Origin: Tenodera sinensis
Taxonomy: Eukaryota > Arthropoda > Insecta > Mantodea > Mantidae
Direction: 5' to 3'
Assembly (NCBI GenBank): GCA_030765045.1
Contig: CM060967.1
Span: 164,242,251-164,306,250, forward strand
DNA length: 64,000 nt
Shown here: piece after piece, positions 34,780 through 45,205 of the stretch
How the letters are laid out: each line of letters opens with the position of its first letter
How positions within the stretch are numbered: the stretch's first letter is position 1
The notes under the pieces: generated by a model
What the model was told of the DNA's origin: nothing
Seen by the model: the letters and a program-made list of their open reading frames with translations, nothing else
The model's database searches: none
Translations under genes and position numbers: made by a program

Positions 34780-35225
34780 CTTTTGTACCTATGCCCCTCA
34801 GGAGGATGGATGAGGCGAAGAGATCCTAAGGGTAGCTGGAGCGCTGCCACGACAGAGCATGTGGCATGGTCCCACCGGGGAGGAGGCTGGCTCAACCCGG
34901 TTCCTCTCCTAACCCTTCGGGATCGCGGGACTTGGAATCCGGTTCCCCCCTCCCCCTTCAGGCTTGTACCATCCCACGGGGGGCCCAGTAACCAGCAGGG
35001 GGACGAGATTTCCAGATGAAGAGTGAAATGAAATATTAATGAAACGAAAAGGAGAGACAAAAATCGCGGTGGATATGAGTATTCTTCCCAGCATTCGCCT
35101 GGCGACCCGGGGAAATCCCCGAAAAAAAACCACGGGTCAGGAAGGTCAGCCACGGGGTTCAAACCCGCGACCTCCCGAACGCGGGTCACAGACATTTCCA
35201 CCTGAACCATCCCGCTTGGCTTGGA
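34780..35225 (-). mobile_element. SINE-B copy, long form
   Basis: Read on the minus strand from 35225: AAGCGGGATGGTTCAGGTGG, GTGACCCGCGTTCGGGAGGT, GGGTTTGAACCCCGTGGC, CCTTCCTGACCCGTGG, then CCCCGGGTCGCCAGGCGAAT. The same head, a CCTGAC...TTTCCCC block and a CGAATGCT block are found at 37425. The inner, GC-rich part down to about 34780 belongs with it by position, but I cannot fix its end. The 168-codon frame across it is a product of GC-rich repeat DNA. Confidence 0.65.
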
Positions 35226-35924
35226 CCATAGTAAATAAGTGTGTCTGATATTTCATGTAGATAAGTCAGTACCACATTTTCGTTTGCACCTAACCTTCTA
35301 GCATTCTTTAAATCAGGCTAGGAAACTTGCGGAATACTGTGAGGAATCCTCTTTTTTATTTTATATTTTTTTAGTTTTATTTAAACCTGGTAAGCATACA
35401 GTTAAAAGTGCAAGGTCCTGAGCGAACCAGTTGCTTTAAATGCAACATAGCTATTCCCATACTGCTGCCGATTAAATGTTTCTGGCTTGGGTTACAATTT
35501 CCTCCAAGTTACCGTCCATATCTTCAGTACAAGCTGCTTGTTTGGAAACAAGCGCTCAGCTATCTCCACCCGGTCAACGTTTCCCAGGAGTGGTTGGTAG
35601 AAAAACAAATTATTAAAATTGAGCATTCATTTTTGAATGCTTTTTAACTGTTGTATTTCCAAGCGTCCTATTCTGTTAAAAATAAGGAAGCAAGCGATAG
35701 TTATACGGCAATAGGTGATGAAGTATTTTATTTACAAAAGTATGAATCCACAAAAAAATGGAGGAAACCAACAGTCGCTTTAATTTTGAGAGCTAGCAAT
35801 TTAGGACTGCAAGAACATTTTAACATAAACTTTGAGCACATAAAATATTTAAATGTTTGAGTATTTAGGTTGCTAATTGCAAATGTTTTAAAAGGTGATA
35901 TTTTGGAATTCAGAAGTTTGGGCT
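35226..35924. other. No recognisable gene
   Basis: Two plus frames (79 codons at 35408-35647 and 69 at 35651-35860) and one minus frame (95 codons) overlap. None has a recognisable domain. Lying 1 kb upstream of the Pax exon they could be transcribed, but there is no evidence of coding. Confidence 0.4.
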
Positions 35925-36118
35925 TACGAGGTCCAAGTTTGATTTCTGGCGGGAAAAAGTTTCTCCTGAGCTCTCCCTGAAAATATGAGCTAATATACGA
36001 CGCTAATGGCCTCAAGCCTGCTAAAGAGGCCTCTGAACAAAATTAAAACGCTACTTCACGCCCAACATAGAACGAGAAACTGAGAACCACAGCAGTTAAA
36101 GATAGTGAATAAACAGAA
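35925..36118 (+). mobile_element. SINE-A copy
   Basis: A head remnant ACGAGGTCCAAGTTTGATTT, then CTGGCGGG, is followed by the 3' body GAGGCCTCTGAACAAAATTA, CTACTTCACGCCCAACATAG, GAACGAGAAACTGAGAACC, ACAGCAGTTAAAGATAGTG and AATAAA. The middle of the family body is missing. Confidence 0.7.
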
Positions 36119-36582
36119 TATATTGTTTTATAATTATAAAATGCTGATAGTAAAATAATCGTGGCCAAGGAGGCGGGCAAGTGATCTTTTACTAAATTTT
36201 AGGCCTTTTGTAATAACATTTCGAAATAAAACTTTGAGAATATGTTATTTAAGCACAAGAGGGAAAAATGTTAGGAAATAATAGACATTAGAATTTGAAC
36301 GTTTTAATTGACATCTCCCCTTAAACCCTAAGATATAAAAGATCATACGTATGTAAGTAAAGTCATCGAACAGGATTCTGGCACATAAATCACTTCTCAA
36401 GTTGGAAAATCTAGAATACAAACGCATACTTGTTTTTAATTACAGGCACCAGCTAATGAGCAATATTCCGCATATACTTGGTACTACAGAGTTCTGTTCT
36501 AAGGTTAGCGGACCAAATCTGAAGGTGATAAAGCAGCACCAGTGTATAAAACTGTTTCACAGAAGTGGTTTTGTTTTTTCAG
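36119..36582 (+). other. Presumed intron end upstream of the Pax exon
   Basis: The last bases TTGTTTTTTCAG form a good polypyrimidine tract and AG acceptor at 36581-36582. The reading frame remains open upstream to 36402, but that part has lost the compositional signature of the exon and looks like ordinary AT-rich DNA. Confidence 0.6.
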
Positions 36583-36918
36583 TTGCGTCTCCGAACGTCA
36601 GCAGCGGTGGCGGTAACACAATGCCGTCTTCCACTACGGCAGTGCCGAGCACCGGTGGACTGCCGCCCCCGACAGCAGCAACGGCTGCTGCGGCGGCTGC
36701 AGCGGCAGCGTCTCTGCGGGATCTTTATGCGGCGGCAGCTGCAGGGTCGGGTAGCGGCTCGGCGGCGGCGGCTGCTGGGGGCGCTGCAGGAGCGGGGCAT
36801 CCCCTAGCTTCCCTAGTATCACAACAGAGACTTCTGGAACTGTCGCGGTTTGGCCTGAGGCACTATGATCTCGCTCAACATATGTTATCTCAGCAAGGAG
36901 CCGTCACCAAGCTTCTGG
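36583..36918 (+). CDS. eyg: Internal exon of an eyegone/twin-of-eyegone-like Pax gene
   Basis: This is a 336-bp exon coding 112 residues. It is bounded by a pyrimidine tract plus AG acceptor (36581-36582) and a strong GGTGAGTA donor (GT at 36919-36920). It starts and ends one base into a codon, so it is phase-symmetric. The first 73 residues are low complexity: Ser/Gly/Thr/Pro-rich, then alanine runs interrupted by SLRDLYAAAAAG and Gly/Ser. The alanine runs use mixed codons, so they are not a raw triplet expansion. The last 39 residues are complex and end in LRHYDLAQHMLSQQGAVTKLLG. From knowledge of the family, this matches the segment just before the RED half of the paired domain in insect Eyegone/Twin-of-eyegone, nuclear transcription factors with a truncated PAI half that act in eye and imaginal growth. 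The RED and homeodomain exons are not found in the window. GC content is far above the flanks. Whether the gene is eyg or its paralogue toe cannot be decided from this exon. Confidence 0.78.
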
Positions 36919-37039
36919 GTGAGTACTGCCACAACTATGCATACTACCTATTCACAAGTTGTGTAACCAACTATAAACGTGGTCAGCACAACAAAGAATA
37001 ACACTCCAGTATTTATTTACTATAATATAGTGAATAAAA
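36919..37039 (+). other. Start of downstream intron (donor GTGAGT)
   Basis: GTGAGTACTG follows the exon directly. The open frame continues 26 codons past the donor to 37001, but the residue composition changes abruptly, consistent with read-through into intron. Confidence 0.7.
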
Positions 37040-37360
37040 AGAATAGACAGTTACTCAAAATGTCCTCCTTTGGAGGCCACAAGACGCGGCCAATCATCTA
37101 CAGTAGGACATATGAGATGCCCAAATTCTGCATTGTTCGCTTCAAATAGCGTTTTAGGGTCTCCAGATTTCTTTGTCGTGTTGAGCAAACTTTATTCTCA
37201 ATGTCACCCCATAGTTGGTACGTAACCCAGCATATTCAGATCTGGAGTTCCCAGTGGCCAATCTTGGTGCGCTATGAACTCGAGGACATTTTCCTTAAGC
37301 CACTATTGCACATGTGTGGTCTGATGAACTGGTGCAGAGCCTTATGATACTGTATAACAT
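37040..37360 (-). pseudogene. Decayed mariner-like transposase C-terminal part
   Basis: On the minus strand, across frames, this gives SSSDHTCAIVA, then GKCPRVHSAP-LATGNSRSEYAG, then DWPRLVASKGGHFE near 37060. Known insect Tc1/mariner-superfamily transposases carry a DHT-C-WLKEN, an AHQDWPPGSPDLN and a terminal KGGHFE block in that order. Several frameshifts and stops break it. The N-terminal DNA-binding part and the terminal inverted repeats were not found. It lies 120 bp inside the presumed Pax intron. Confidence 0.7.
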
Positions 37361-37424
37361 TGGTTTTTTTCAGCTAGACTCTGCATCAGTGTGTCTGAAA
37401 TAACCTTAAAATGCGCATTATAGA

Positions 37425-37900
37425 CCGAGTGAGATGGCACCGCGGCAACGTATGCGATTCGCATTCAGGAGGTCCCGGGTTCGATCCCCGGCGACAACGC
37501 ACCTGACGGGTCTTTTTCCGTGGTTTCCCCTTGTCACTTAAGCGAATGCTAGGGTGCTTAATTTCATACCACGGTTTCCTTCCCATCATTTTCCTTCACT
37601 CCATTTCCTTACCATCTTTCAGGTGGTGGTTTTGGTGGCGGCGTTTGGCTGGCCACTGTGCTGCGTCGGATGGAACGCTTGAGTGGTGTGGTGTGGTGGC
37701 TCCTCGACGGGACCTGACGCCAGAATGAGAAGATCTCAGCACTTGGTAGGGATTTCCGCGCGTCTTTGTGGCCCGTCTAGCTGCGACCTGTGGCATCTGG
37801 GTTTCCCTCACTTCATGCCTGCCTTATGGCCAGGGGTGTTAGCCGCAGTAGATCTGTGTACAATAGGTCGCGTTCCTCGTGATACTCTTTACCCTTTTGT
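37425..37900 (+). mobile_element. SINE-B copy, long form
   Basis: A tRNA-like head GAGATGGCACCGCGGCAACG, GCATTCAGGAGGTCCCGGG and B box GGGTTCGATCCCCGG near 37476 is followed by CACCTGACGGGTC, CGTGGTTTCCCCTTGTCAC, TAAGCGAATGCTAGGG and ATACCACGGTTTCC. Head and body match 34780-35225 (minus) and the shorter copy at 43600 (minus). The GC-rich tail (37620-37900) has no function I recognise. Confidence 0.7.
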
Positions 37901-38481
37901 TATATAAACAAAATGTTTTATAATGCTTTCTTCACGTGATTTAAAGAACAAATTTTCATTGAAAAACGTTTATGAAGCTCGTTTATCCTTCTGATTTTGA
38001 TCTACCTTAAGAAATTTATACAATGGGATAAATTATTTATTTGTAATTCAAAAAAGTTGCAGACTTTTTTGGAACTACATACCCATTGAATTTAGAGTAA
38101 ATAAACTCCATAAAGCAAGCTTGGTTTTAAATAAACATTAATTTTTTTAAGAAATTTCCAAAAATTATCCTTTTTCCTGTTCCATGTCCAATAATGTTAG
38201 GAAATATTTGAATTTAGTATAATGCTCACATATTACTGAGGGTAGTTGTTAAATTAATATTCTATGAGGCATCTCATAGAATCACCAATTGTCTCAAATG
38301 GCATATTGTAAAAAGCAGTAGAGATATTTTAAAAATGTTTTCTTTTCTTTGTTTTCTCTCATTCTCTAGTTGCAAGAGCAACTCTCTACTCCGAGTTGTT
38401 ACTTTCGAAGTTCATTCTCTCCTCCTGCGTTGAACTCTCCAACCTTAACTTTCAAAGGAAGCGAGTTGGGCCTTAATAATT
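37901..38481. other. No recognisable gene
   Basis: AT-rich, no supported feature apart from short T runs. Confidence 0.5.
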
Positions 38482-39240
38482 ACTTTCTCTACTCAGATAG
38501 TAAGCAGGGGAAATTTGCAATCCAACCAAAAATTGTATGTTGAGATTTCATCGGAACTATATGTCCTGAAGCCCTCTGAGAGGGGGGAGGGAGAGAAAAA
38601 AGAAGGAAAGAAAAACCTCCGTGTGGCAGCATAACCAAACTTGACATTTCAGTTCAGCATCTTCCAAAGATGCCACACGAATATTTTAGAAAATTCAATC
38701 CAAAGTACCCTTTATATGAAACGATTTTGAAAACTTTTATGTTCTCAAAAAATTCCTCTAAGACTTTAATTAAAATACATGCTGAAGATATTTTCACGAC
38801 AAGTAAAATGTACCATTACATTTTCAATTTTCTGGGAATAGCCTCTGAAGTCCTTTTACTCTAAATGACTTTTTCAAAACTGATAAACTATAAGACAAAA
38901 TCTTACGAAAGGAGAAAAACGTAGGACATATTTTTTGTTGTTTTAACTTTTCATACATGTAACGTCTTTCAAATTGGAAATCGTTATTTTTTCCTTTGAT
39001 CTGTGCAAAGAGAACGCAACTTCAAAGCCACCACATAGCGACCAGCTTTAAAAGATTTGGCTATCCCTTAAGCCTACTGTACTCCTATATTCCCATTGCA
39101 CCTACAAGGAAATACCAAATAAATTTATTTTTACAAATGTATATCTCGATTAACAGGAAGTAAAAAGAATAGTAAGCTTTTTCAAGAGTCATTGTTGAAA
39201 AGTGGGTAGAAAAAGTCGTGTGAATTTAACACAGCATTGT
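38482..39240 (+). mobile_element. R850 family copy, near full length
   Basis: It runs from ACTTTCTCTACT at 38482 to GGGTAGAAAAAGT near 39215, then GTGTGAATTTAACACAGCA. The GT microsatellite is replaced by a purine-rich GGGGGGAGGGAGAG...AAGAAGG stretch (38581-38615). Other family blocks are intact. Confidence 0.8.
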
Positions 39241-39704
39241 TTTCCCCCTTAAATCAAAACCACTGTTAAGCAGATAGAATAGAATCTTCACCTTTTTCTG
39301 TAACGCGCAAGCGATCACTTAGAGCTACTTAAACATTCTGATGTTCTTATTTCACTGTAGGAAGTTAGTCTTTTACTGCGCATAAAAACTGCCGCATTGA
39401 ACTGATACACTTCCAGTAATTGGCATTGGCTTATTTTTTTGTAGAGTAATTCTGTAAATAAATAAGAATTTAGTGACTCAGGTTACTAGCAGTAAATAAC
39501 CCTGTCCTGTGGGCCCAGCTGCAATGCTGGCAGCCCAGGATCGATTTCCGGCTTGGACGAAAGATTATTGCGTGGTAAAAATACCTGAAAACATCTTGAC
39601 AAACCATGGCAGCAACACCTTGCCTAGTACACTCTTGTCAAATCATAGTGGACCTTGCCTATTAATGTAGATGCAGAACTTGAAAAAGTGTGGAAGATAT
39701 ACAT
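39241..39704. other. No gene; possible SINE-like fragment
   Basis: 39505-39600 contains GGATCGATTTCC in a tRNA-like context (GCAATGCTGGCAGCCCAGGA). It could be a SINE head, but it has no partner in the window. Confidence 0.35.
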
Positions 39705-40198
39705 ACTGTGACTTTGGTGGGTGTAAAGTAAAGAAGACAGATGTAGTCGAGATAAAGAAACACTTTTATTTCCGTAAACAGTCACTTTGTACACTCGTTG
39801 CAACAGCAAGAAAGTCTTTTCCGATTCACTCATAGCACGGCTCCAAATTCGTAACACAAGAACTGTCCCTTCTCCGTCGGCACGACTCCTCAACGCTTCG
39901 CATACGTCTCTTCTTTCCGTCGGCACGACTACTCAAACGCTTCACATACGTCTGTCCACTGTCTGTCGCACTTTACCGCTATTTATATCTCCCAGGCACT
40001 ATTCTGGAAAGTTCAGTTATTGCGGTAAAATACAAAGCAGAAGATTCCAGAAGCCTCTATCCTTTTCTCTCTTTCGGCAAGCGCCCCAACAATGCAGCCA
40101 TTCTCTGTCTCTTTCCTTCGGCTCCTTTGCGGTAGTGCCGACAATAATGCGATGGGTGACAATACATACCCTTCCAAAGCCCTATGATCTGATAACAT
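39705..40198 (-). mobile_element. LTR of a minus-strand LTR retrotransposon
   Basis: On the minus strand the segment begins TGTTATCAGATCATAGGGC and ends GGTGGGTGTAAAGT...GTCACA, giving the TG...CA ends of an LTR. AATAAAAGTG near 39765 could be its polyadenylation signal. Directly before its TG, the minus strand reads CCAAGAAAGGCGGCTA (40199-40214), a polypurine-like tract, so this is the 3' LTR with a scrap of internal sequence. The rest of the element is missing beyond about 40265, where an R850 copy starts. A 45-bp block (TCCGTCGGCACGACTnCTCA) is duplicated in tandem at about 39876-39955. No target duplication was recognised. Confidence 0.65.
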
Positions 40199-40271
40199 AG
40201 CCGCCTTTCTTGGAGATTATGTCCTTGATATTGCTATTCCAAGTCGGAAAAAATGTATTGTGTTGAACTCA

Positions 40272-40765
40272 CTTAACTTTTCTAGTTCTTGTTAATGGAG
40301 ATGAAGATTTGCAGAAATTATCTTACTGCTAATTTTCTTGTAGGTGCGAGGGGAACATGGGACTACAGTAAGCTTTAAGTGACAGTAAAATCTTTTAAAC
40401 CTGATCGCTCTGTGATGACTTAGACGTTCCATTCTCTTTGCATGGCCAAGAGATAAAAATTGAATAACGACCTTCCATTTGAGAAAAGCATAAGGATTGT
40501 AAAATTAAGACAAGTAAGTAATATCGCGCAAATGGTTCAATCCCCAAAAAATGTAATAGGCATAAATCGTGCGTTTAACGGGATCTACATTTTTTGTGCA
40601 GTAAGATTTTGTCTTTTACGTTTACCAGTTAGGCAAAATGCATACAGAATGAAGATGACTTCTCAGAACATTCTCAGAAAATTCAAGATGTATATTTTAT
40701 TTGTAAATAAATATTAGAAAAATGTTTCAAGTATAGCATAGTTTGGAGTAACGGAATTTTCTTAC
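40272..40765 (-). mobile_element. R850 copy
   Basis: Minus-strand copy with TTTTCTAGTTCTTGTTAATG at its 3' boundary, then TTTTCTTGTAGGTGCGAGGG, CAGTAAGCTTTAAGTGACAG, CTCTTTGCATGGCCAAGAGA, GGGATCTACATTTTTTGTGC, and TTTACCAGTTAGGC near 40620. It ends inside the family where the LINE relic begins. Confidence 0.75.
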
Positions 40766-40769
40766 GTCG

Positions 40770-41283
40770 CTATTGTCTGCCGTTTAAAATCTTCCACAGT
40801 GTCCTTCGTGATACTTTGTCAGAAGCTTTAAAATAGCCAATAAATAATAAATTCGTCTCTAAATTTTGTTCTCTCCGTTTTTCTGCAATTTTTTTCAGAG
40901 TAAAAACATTATCAATGGTACCTCTTTCTCTTCTTCTAAGCCCTGTTTGTTCTCCTAGGAGTATTACATCTGTTATATAACTTAACTCTACACTTTTTAT
41001 TTTGGCATATATTTTGTAGGCAGCGCATAATAAATTCCTTGTTCTCTTTCCTTTCTTATATATTGATATCTTCCATTCTTGGAGTATTTCTTTCTTTTCC
41101 CAACACATGATATAGACTGGTAGAGTAATCTCTCATGTAATTTCCTAGGGTTATATTTAAACAATTCTAGGTTAATGTTATCAATTTCACAGGCTTTCCT
41201 ATTTCTGCTTTTTACAATGCTTTCAATTGATTCTTCATTCATCGTCCAATATGACCTACCGTGTTGAAGGATGTTAAACATAA
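40770..41283 (-). pseudogene. LINE reverse-transcriptase relic
   Basis: Two overlapping minus frames give the N-terminal half of a non-LTR reverse transcriptase. First comes IVKSRNRKACEIDNINLELF with LHERLLYQSISCVGK (40997-41281). Then comes ILQEWKISIYKKGKRTRN, a frameshifted CKNYRGISLL position reduced to LLCAAYKIYAKI, then ILLGEQTGLRRRERGTIDNV and LLFIGYFKASDKVSRRTLWK (40770-41108). These correspond to the conserved KN-KA-G-D-IN-EL-K, P-EW-I-PI-KKG, QSGFR-GRST-D and DF-KAFD-V blocks of LINE RTs. The first catalytic aspartate block reads GYFKASDKV, so a key position is altered. The FADD catalytic block and the C-terminal region are absent. It is dead as seen. Confidence 0.8.
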
Positions 41284-41837
41284 AAAATGTGTAGCAAAAT
41301 TATGTATTACTTCTTCGTAAAGAGAAAACTTTTGCAATTTGCGTTTTTTCCTATTAGCCAAGTTATTCTTTTTCTTTTCCATTTCCGCCACACCTTTCTG
41401 TTCTTTATTCATAAACCACACAGACACACAAAGAACGCCAGGAGCTGCGCGCGCACTACCACTCTATAATTACAGTCTACCCGCTCTAAAAGGAAAAACA
41501 TTATTATCATTGGCTGCTCAGCCATACTAAAATGTACACCTTCGGGCCAAATATTTATCTACAAGTCGACATTCCTTAGCGGTAGTGTAATGTTAAGGAT
41601 CTAAGCGAAATGTATTGTTTCTCTCTGCTGACTCTTTTTAGCCTACAATGTAGATCTTGTCTCTCTCTCTAAGTGTTCTCTTTAAGGGGAGAATGAATAG
41701 CTGTATTAATTACAGTTGCTCTTTAAGTTGATTATATATACTTCTATGTAAAATCATTGTATTCACAATCACTTTTAATTAAACATGTTTTTCAAGTAAT
41801 GCTACCACATTCTACTAGAATACTGCGTCACTTCACA
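41284..41837. other. No recognisable gene
   Basis: AT-rich with short CT tracts near 41660. No supported feature. Confidence 0.5.
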
Positions 41838-42050
41838 AGACTTTCTCGCTCACACTTTACAAACTATTCTTACGGCTTATTCTTCTATCTGTTTTATATT
41901 AATCGAGATAAACATTTGTGGAGACAATTTTCTTATTTTCCTGTAGGTACAAAGGGAATAAGAAAACTGTGGGCAGAAACGGTAGGAAATCTTAAGAGCT
42001 GATTGCTATGTAATAGCTTTGGATTTCCCTTCTCTGGCAGGACAGGAGGG
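41838..42050 (-). mobile_element. R850 3' end fragment
   Basis: Minus-strand blocks GACTTTCTCGCTCACACTTT, ACAAACTATTCTTACGGCTT, TTTTCCTGTAGGTACAAAGG and GATTGCTATGTAATAGCTTT match the R850 3' portion. Confidence 0.7.
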
Positions 42051-42061
42051 GGAAAAACCTG

Positions 42062-42665
42062 ATGTACCAACCATTGTTACAAACTCTTATTCCTATATCT
42101 TCTTCGTGTTAGTTGAGAAAAACATTTACAGTAATTATCTTCTTGTTTATTTCCTTGTAGGTGTAAGGGGAATATGGGAATAAGTAAACTTTGAGCGACA
42201 GTCAAATCTTTTAAAGATTTCAAATTCCGTTCTCTTTGCACGGCTAACAAACAAACGAACAACGATGTTCCATTTGATGAAAGTTTGTTTTCAGAACTCA
42301 CAGAAACAAGGAATCTCAAAAAATTTTCACTCTACAAAAATTTTATTCCGACAAATTGTCTTTTAGTAAGATCTACATTTTTGTATAGTAAGATCTGTTC
42401 TATCTCTTACGGTTTACCAGTTATGTAAAAGTCATCAAGAGTAAACAGGACTAGATGGGCTATAACCAGAAAATTCAAAATATGCATTTCATTTATCACA
42501 AAAATATCTTAAACACACATTTTAATCGAAATCGCTAGACATTTTCGAGAAAATCAAAATTTCCCATGTAAAGGGTAGTTTAGGGTGGAGGAGTTTTCTT
42601 CACAATCTTCGTGTCGCAAGTGTAAACGATGCTAAACTTAAATAACAACCTTAGTTTTAACTGAC
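42062..42665 (-). mobile_element. R850 copy, 5' end missing
   Basis: Minus-strand copy from TTGTTACAAACTCTTATTCC through CTTCTTCGTGTTAGTTGAG, TTTCCTTGTAGGTGTAAGGG, AAGATCTACATTTTTGTATA, CATGTAAAGGGTAGTTTAGG and TCGTGTCGCAAGTG. It lies directly behind the previous fragment in the same orientation. Confidence 0.8.
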
Positions 42666-42669
42666 ACTT

Positions 42670-42870
42670 TCTCTTTAAAATATCCCCAAAGTAAAAATCC
42701 AATAAGGTCTAGTCTGGACTTCCTGGTGGCCACTCAAGATTCCGCGACGTCGAATAACGCGGCCTGGAAAAGCATTGTCAAGTCACTCTCGCAAAATCAA
42801 CGCAAAAGGGGAAGGTGCCCCATCGTGCATAAAATGCATATTTTCCACTTATTCCCTGGTTAAAACAATG
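42670..42870 (-). pseudogene. Decayed mariner-like transposase fragment
   Basis: On the minus strand, across frames: CTMGHLPL, then FCESDLTMLFQAAL, then EWPPGSPD-TLLDFYFGDILK. The WPPGSPDLTPLDF-LWG block near the third catalytic position of mariner-like transposases is clear, with the following Leu replaced by a stop. No flanking inverted repeats were recognised. It differs in its motif spacing from the relic at 37040-37360, so two separate insertions are likely. Confidence 0.65.
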
Positions 42871-43089
42871 GGATAAACAAACGTTTGTAACATATGAATC
42901 CGAGCACGTCAGAAATGCGTACTCTATGCACCATCGACACTTAATTCGTGGTTAGAGCTGCAACAAACAACAAAACCTAACAGCTACATAATTTCACATA
43001 ATGGCATAGAATAGAGCGAAATATAATAGTAGAGTTATTGATCTTACCTACATCGTTTGTGACAAAATAGCACTAAAATAGATATAATA

Positions 43090-43312
43090 ATGGATCAACC
43101 TATATATTGGATGTGAACGAGAGCTTATTTTACTCAGAGGTCTATTTCTCTTGAGATTTTTTTAAGCTCCATAAATCTACGATACTGGACTACCGGCTTC
43201 ATTTCCTTTCCTTAGGAACTGATGTTAAGCATTTTTACGCCCTTCGCCGGATTTGAACCCGGGAGCTGAGGAACTGGAGGCTAGTATGTTACTCCTAGGT
43301 CACGTGTGGAAT
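43090..43312 (-). mobile_element. SINE-A copy
   Basis: On the minus strand: GGTTCAAATCCGGCGAAGGG head part, GTAAAAATGCTTAACATCAG, TTCCTAAGGAAAGGAAATGA, AGCCGGTAGTCCAGTATCG and AGACCTCTGAGTAAAATAAG, the full order of the family body. Confidence 0.75.
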
Positions 43313-43599
43313 ACTTTCTTTCTCGTAGGTGAGAGACAGAAGTGCTAAGAGGTAAAAGCAACCGAACAGACATTAATTGTGTTATTTTTTAACCCAGCTA
43401 TAATTTGTACATCAGTGCTCGATCATTTGGATTATCCCTTACGATCATGGATCAGGTTGATCTCTGTGGCAGCCTGAAGGCAAGCTTAGTTACTCTTATT
43501 TACACCGTCCAGGACTTCCAAGTCTGCGAGTGGGACCACATGCCTGTTGAGGAGCAGACAAACTGGATCAGAATGGTATCAGCCCTAAACTTGATGTGA

Positions 43600-43790
43600 G
43601 AGTGATAAAGGCGATGAGATGAGCGCGAAATGGACGAAAGAAAACGTGAATTTCTAAGTTGGTGGAATACATAGTGGGGGAAACCCCTGAATCCGGAGAA
43701 AACTAACCCAGACCACAAATTCCACGCATGATTCCCTGGAATCGAACCCGAGCCACGTTGCTTAGAGTGGTGTGGCCTAACTCAGATAGA
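43600..43790 (-). mobile_element. SINE-B copy, short form
   Basis: On the minus strand: GAGTTAGGCCACACCACTC, GTGGCTCGGGTTCGATTCCA (B box), GGTCTGGGTTAGTTTTCTCC and CAGGGGTTTCCCCCACTA. The head and the CCGG...TTTCCCC middle match SINE-B, the tail less so. 43400-43600 next to it holds no recognised feature. Confidence 0.55.
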
Positions 43791-44241
43791 AAGCGGGCTA
43801 GAAATGAAATAGCCAGCACCTTGTATTGTTCCCAGTGGCAAAACGCATACGGAAGCCTACTTAACAAATTACTGAATAAAACGTGCATGATAAATGTAAT
43901 CTGTAATTTGTAATTAATTACTGCGTTAGAGAGATTAGCATCCGGTGTAGCAATATGGGTATGTAGATAATTAATGAGTTTGGGGAGGTCTTGATATAAT
44001 AAATTTAACCCTGAGCTTATGTGTGTCTATGTGCAGCATTTGATTAAGATGTTATCGCCCCGACCGACCGACCGACCGAACGTGATAAAGATAGAGCAAC
44101 AGATTGGGAAGAAAGTCTTAGCTACCAAAACTCATAACTCTGCTTTGTCTTTTTCTTTCTTTGTGAAATACCCTCCAGCGGTCTTCTGTTGGTACACTGC
44201 CAGAGAGAGCGGGCAGGGGTTGTTTTACTCCCGCATGCTCA
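43791..44241. other. No gene; short CCGA repeat
   Basis: Four CCGA units near 44060-44077. No other supported feature. Confidence 0.5.
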
Positions 44242-44438
<197 letters not shown>

Positions 44439-44786
44439 CCTTGTAGGCGCAAGGGAAATATGGGAATACAGGAGGTTTTAAGTGATGGCCAAATCTTTAA
44501 AAGCTGGTCGCTATGAGAAGGCTTTATTTTTTTTTTGGGGGGGGGGCCCTTGTTTGTCAAGGACCATTTAATCATTACGATGTCATTTATATTGAATTTA
44601 TACATATGTACACACAGAGAGACAGTTATGTAATAGCTTTGAAATTCCGTTCTCTTTGAATGGTCAAAGGATAAATGAAATTAAAAGTGGAAGGCTCACG
44701 CTAAGAGGATGGAAGCTTCTAGATTGCCACGGCAAGCACTAGTTTAGGAAGAGACATCGGACGATCCGGAATGAAGCAGAGGGCTC

Positions 44787-44790
<4 letters not shown>

Positions 44791-44854
<64 letters not shown>
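44791..44854 (+). repeat. (GT)n microsatellite
   Basis: About 32 GT units, inside the R850 copy. Confidence 0.95.
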
Positions 44855-44855
<1 letters not shown>

Positions 44856-45205
44856 TGTGTCCTTTTTTTTTTTTTTTTTTTTTTTTTTTGTAAAGTTAAT
44901 TTTTCTCTATCTCTTACAGTTTGCCAGTTATGCAAATGCCATTCAGAATGAAGAGGTCTTGACAGGCTATTTGCAGAAAATTCAAAGTAAACATAATTTG
45001 TCACCAAGTTATCTTAAGCGTATGGTTATTTAATCAAAATCGTTAGCGCCATCTTTGAGAAGAGAGAAAACAAAGAAAGATGTAAGGAGAAGGTAAAGGA
45101 TAATTTGGAGTGAAAGGATGTTTTTGAAAATGTCCATGAAAGATATTGAACTTAAATACCAAACTTGGTATTTAACCAGCTAGACGTTTTGTAGTCATGC
45201 TGTTC

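Noticed and set aside
34704..35210. 168-codon minus frame
   Set aside because: It coincides with the GC-rich SINE-B copy and contains the tRNA-like head. GC-rich DNA has few chance stops.
36402..36582. Upstream extension of the Pax open frame with an ATG at 36402
   Set aside because: A strong acceptor lies at 36581-36582, composition changes abruptly, and the phase fits a spliced internal exon. An alternative start exon cannot be excluded without transcripts.
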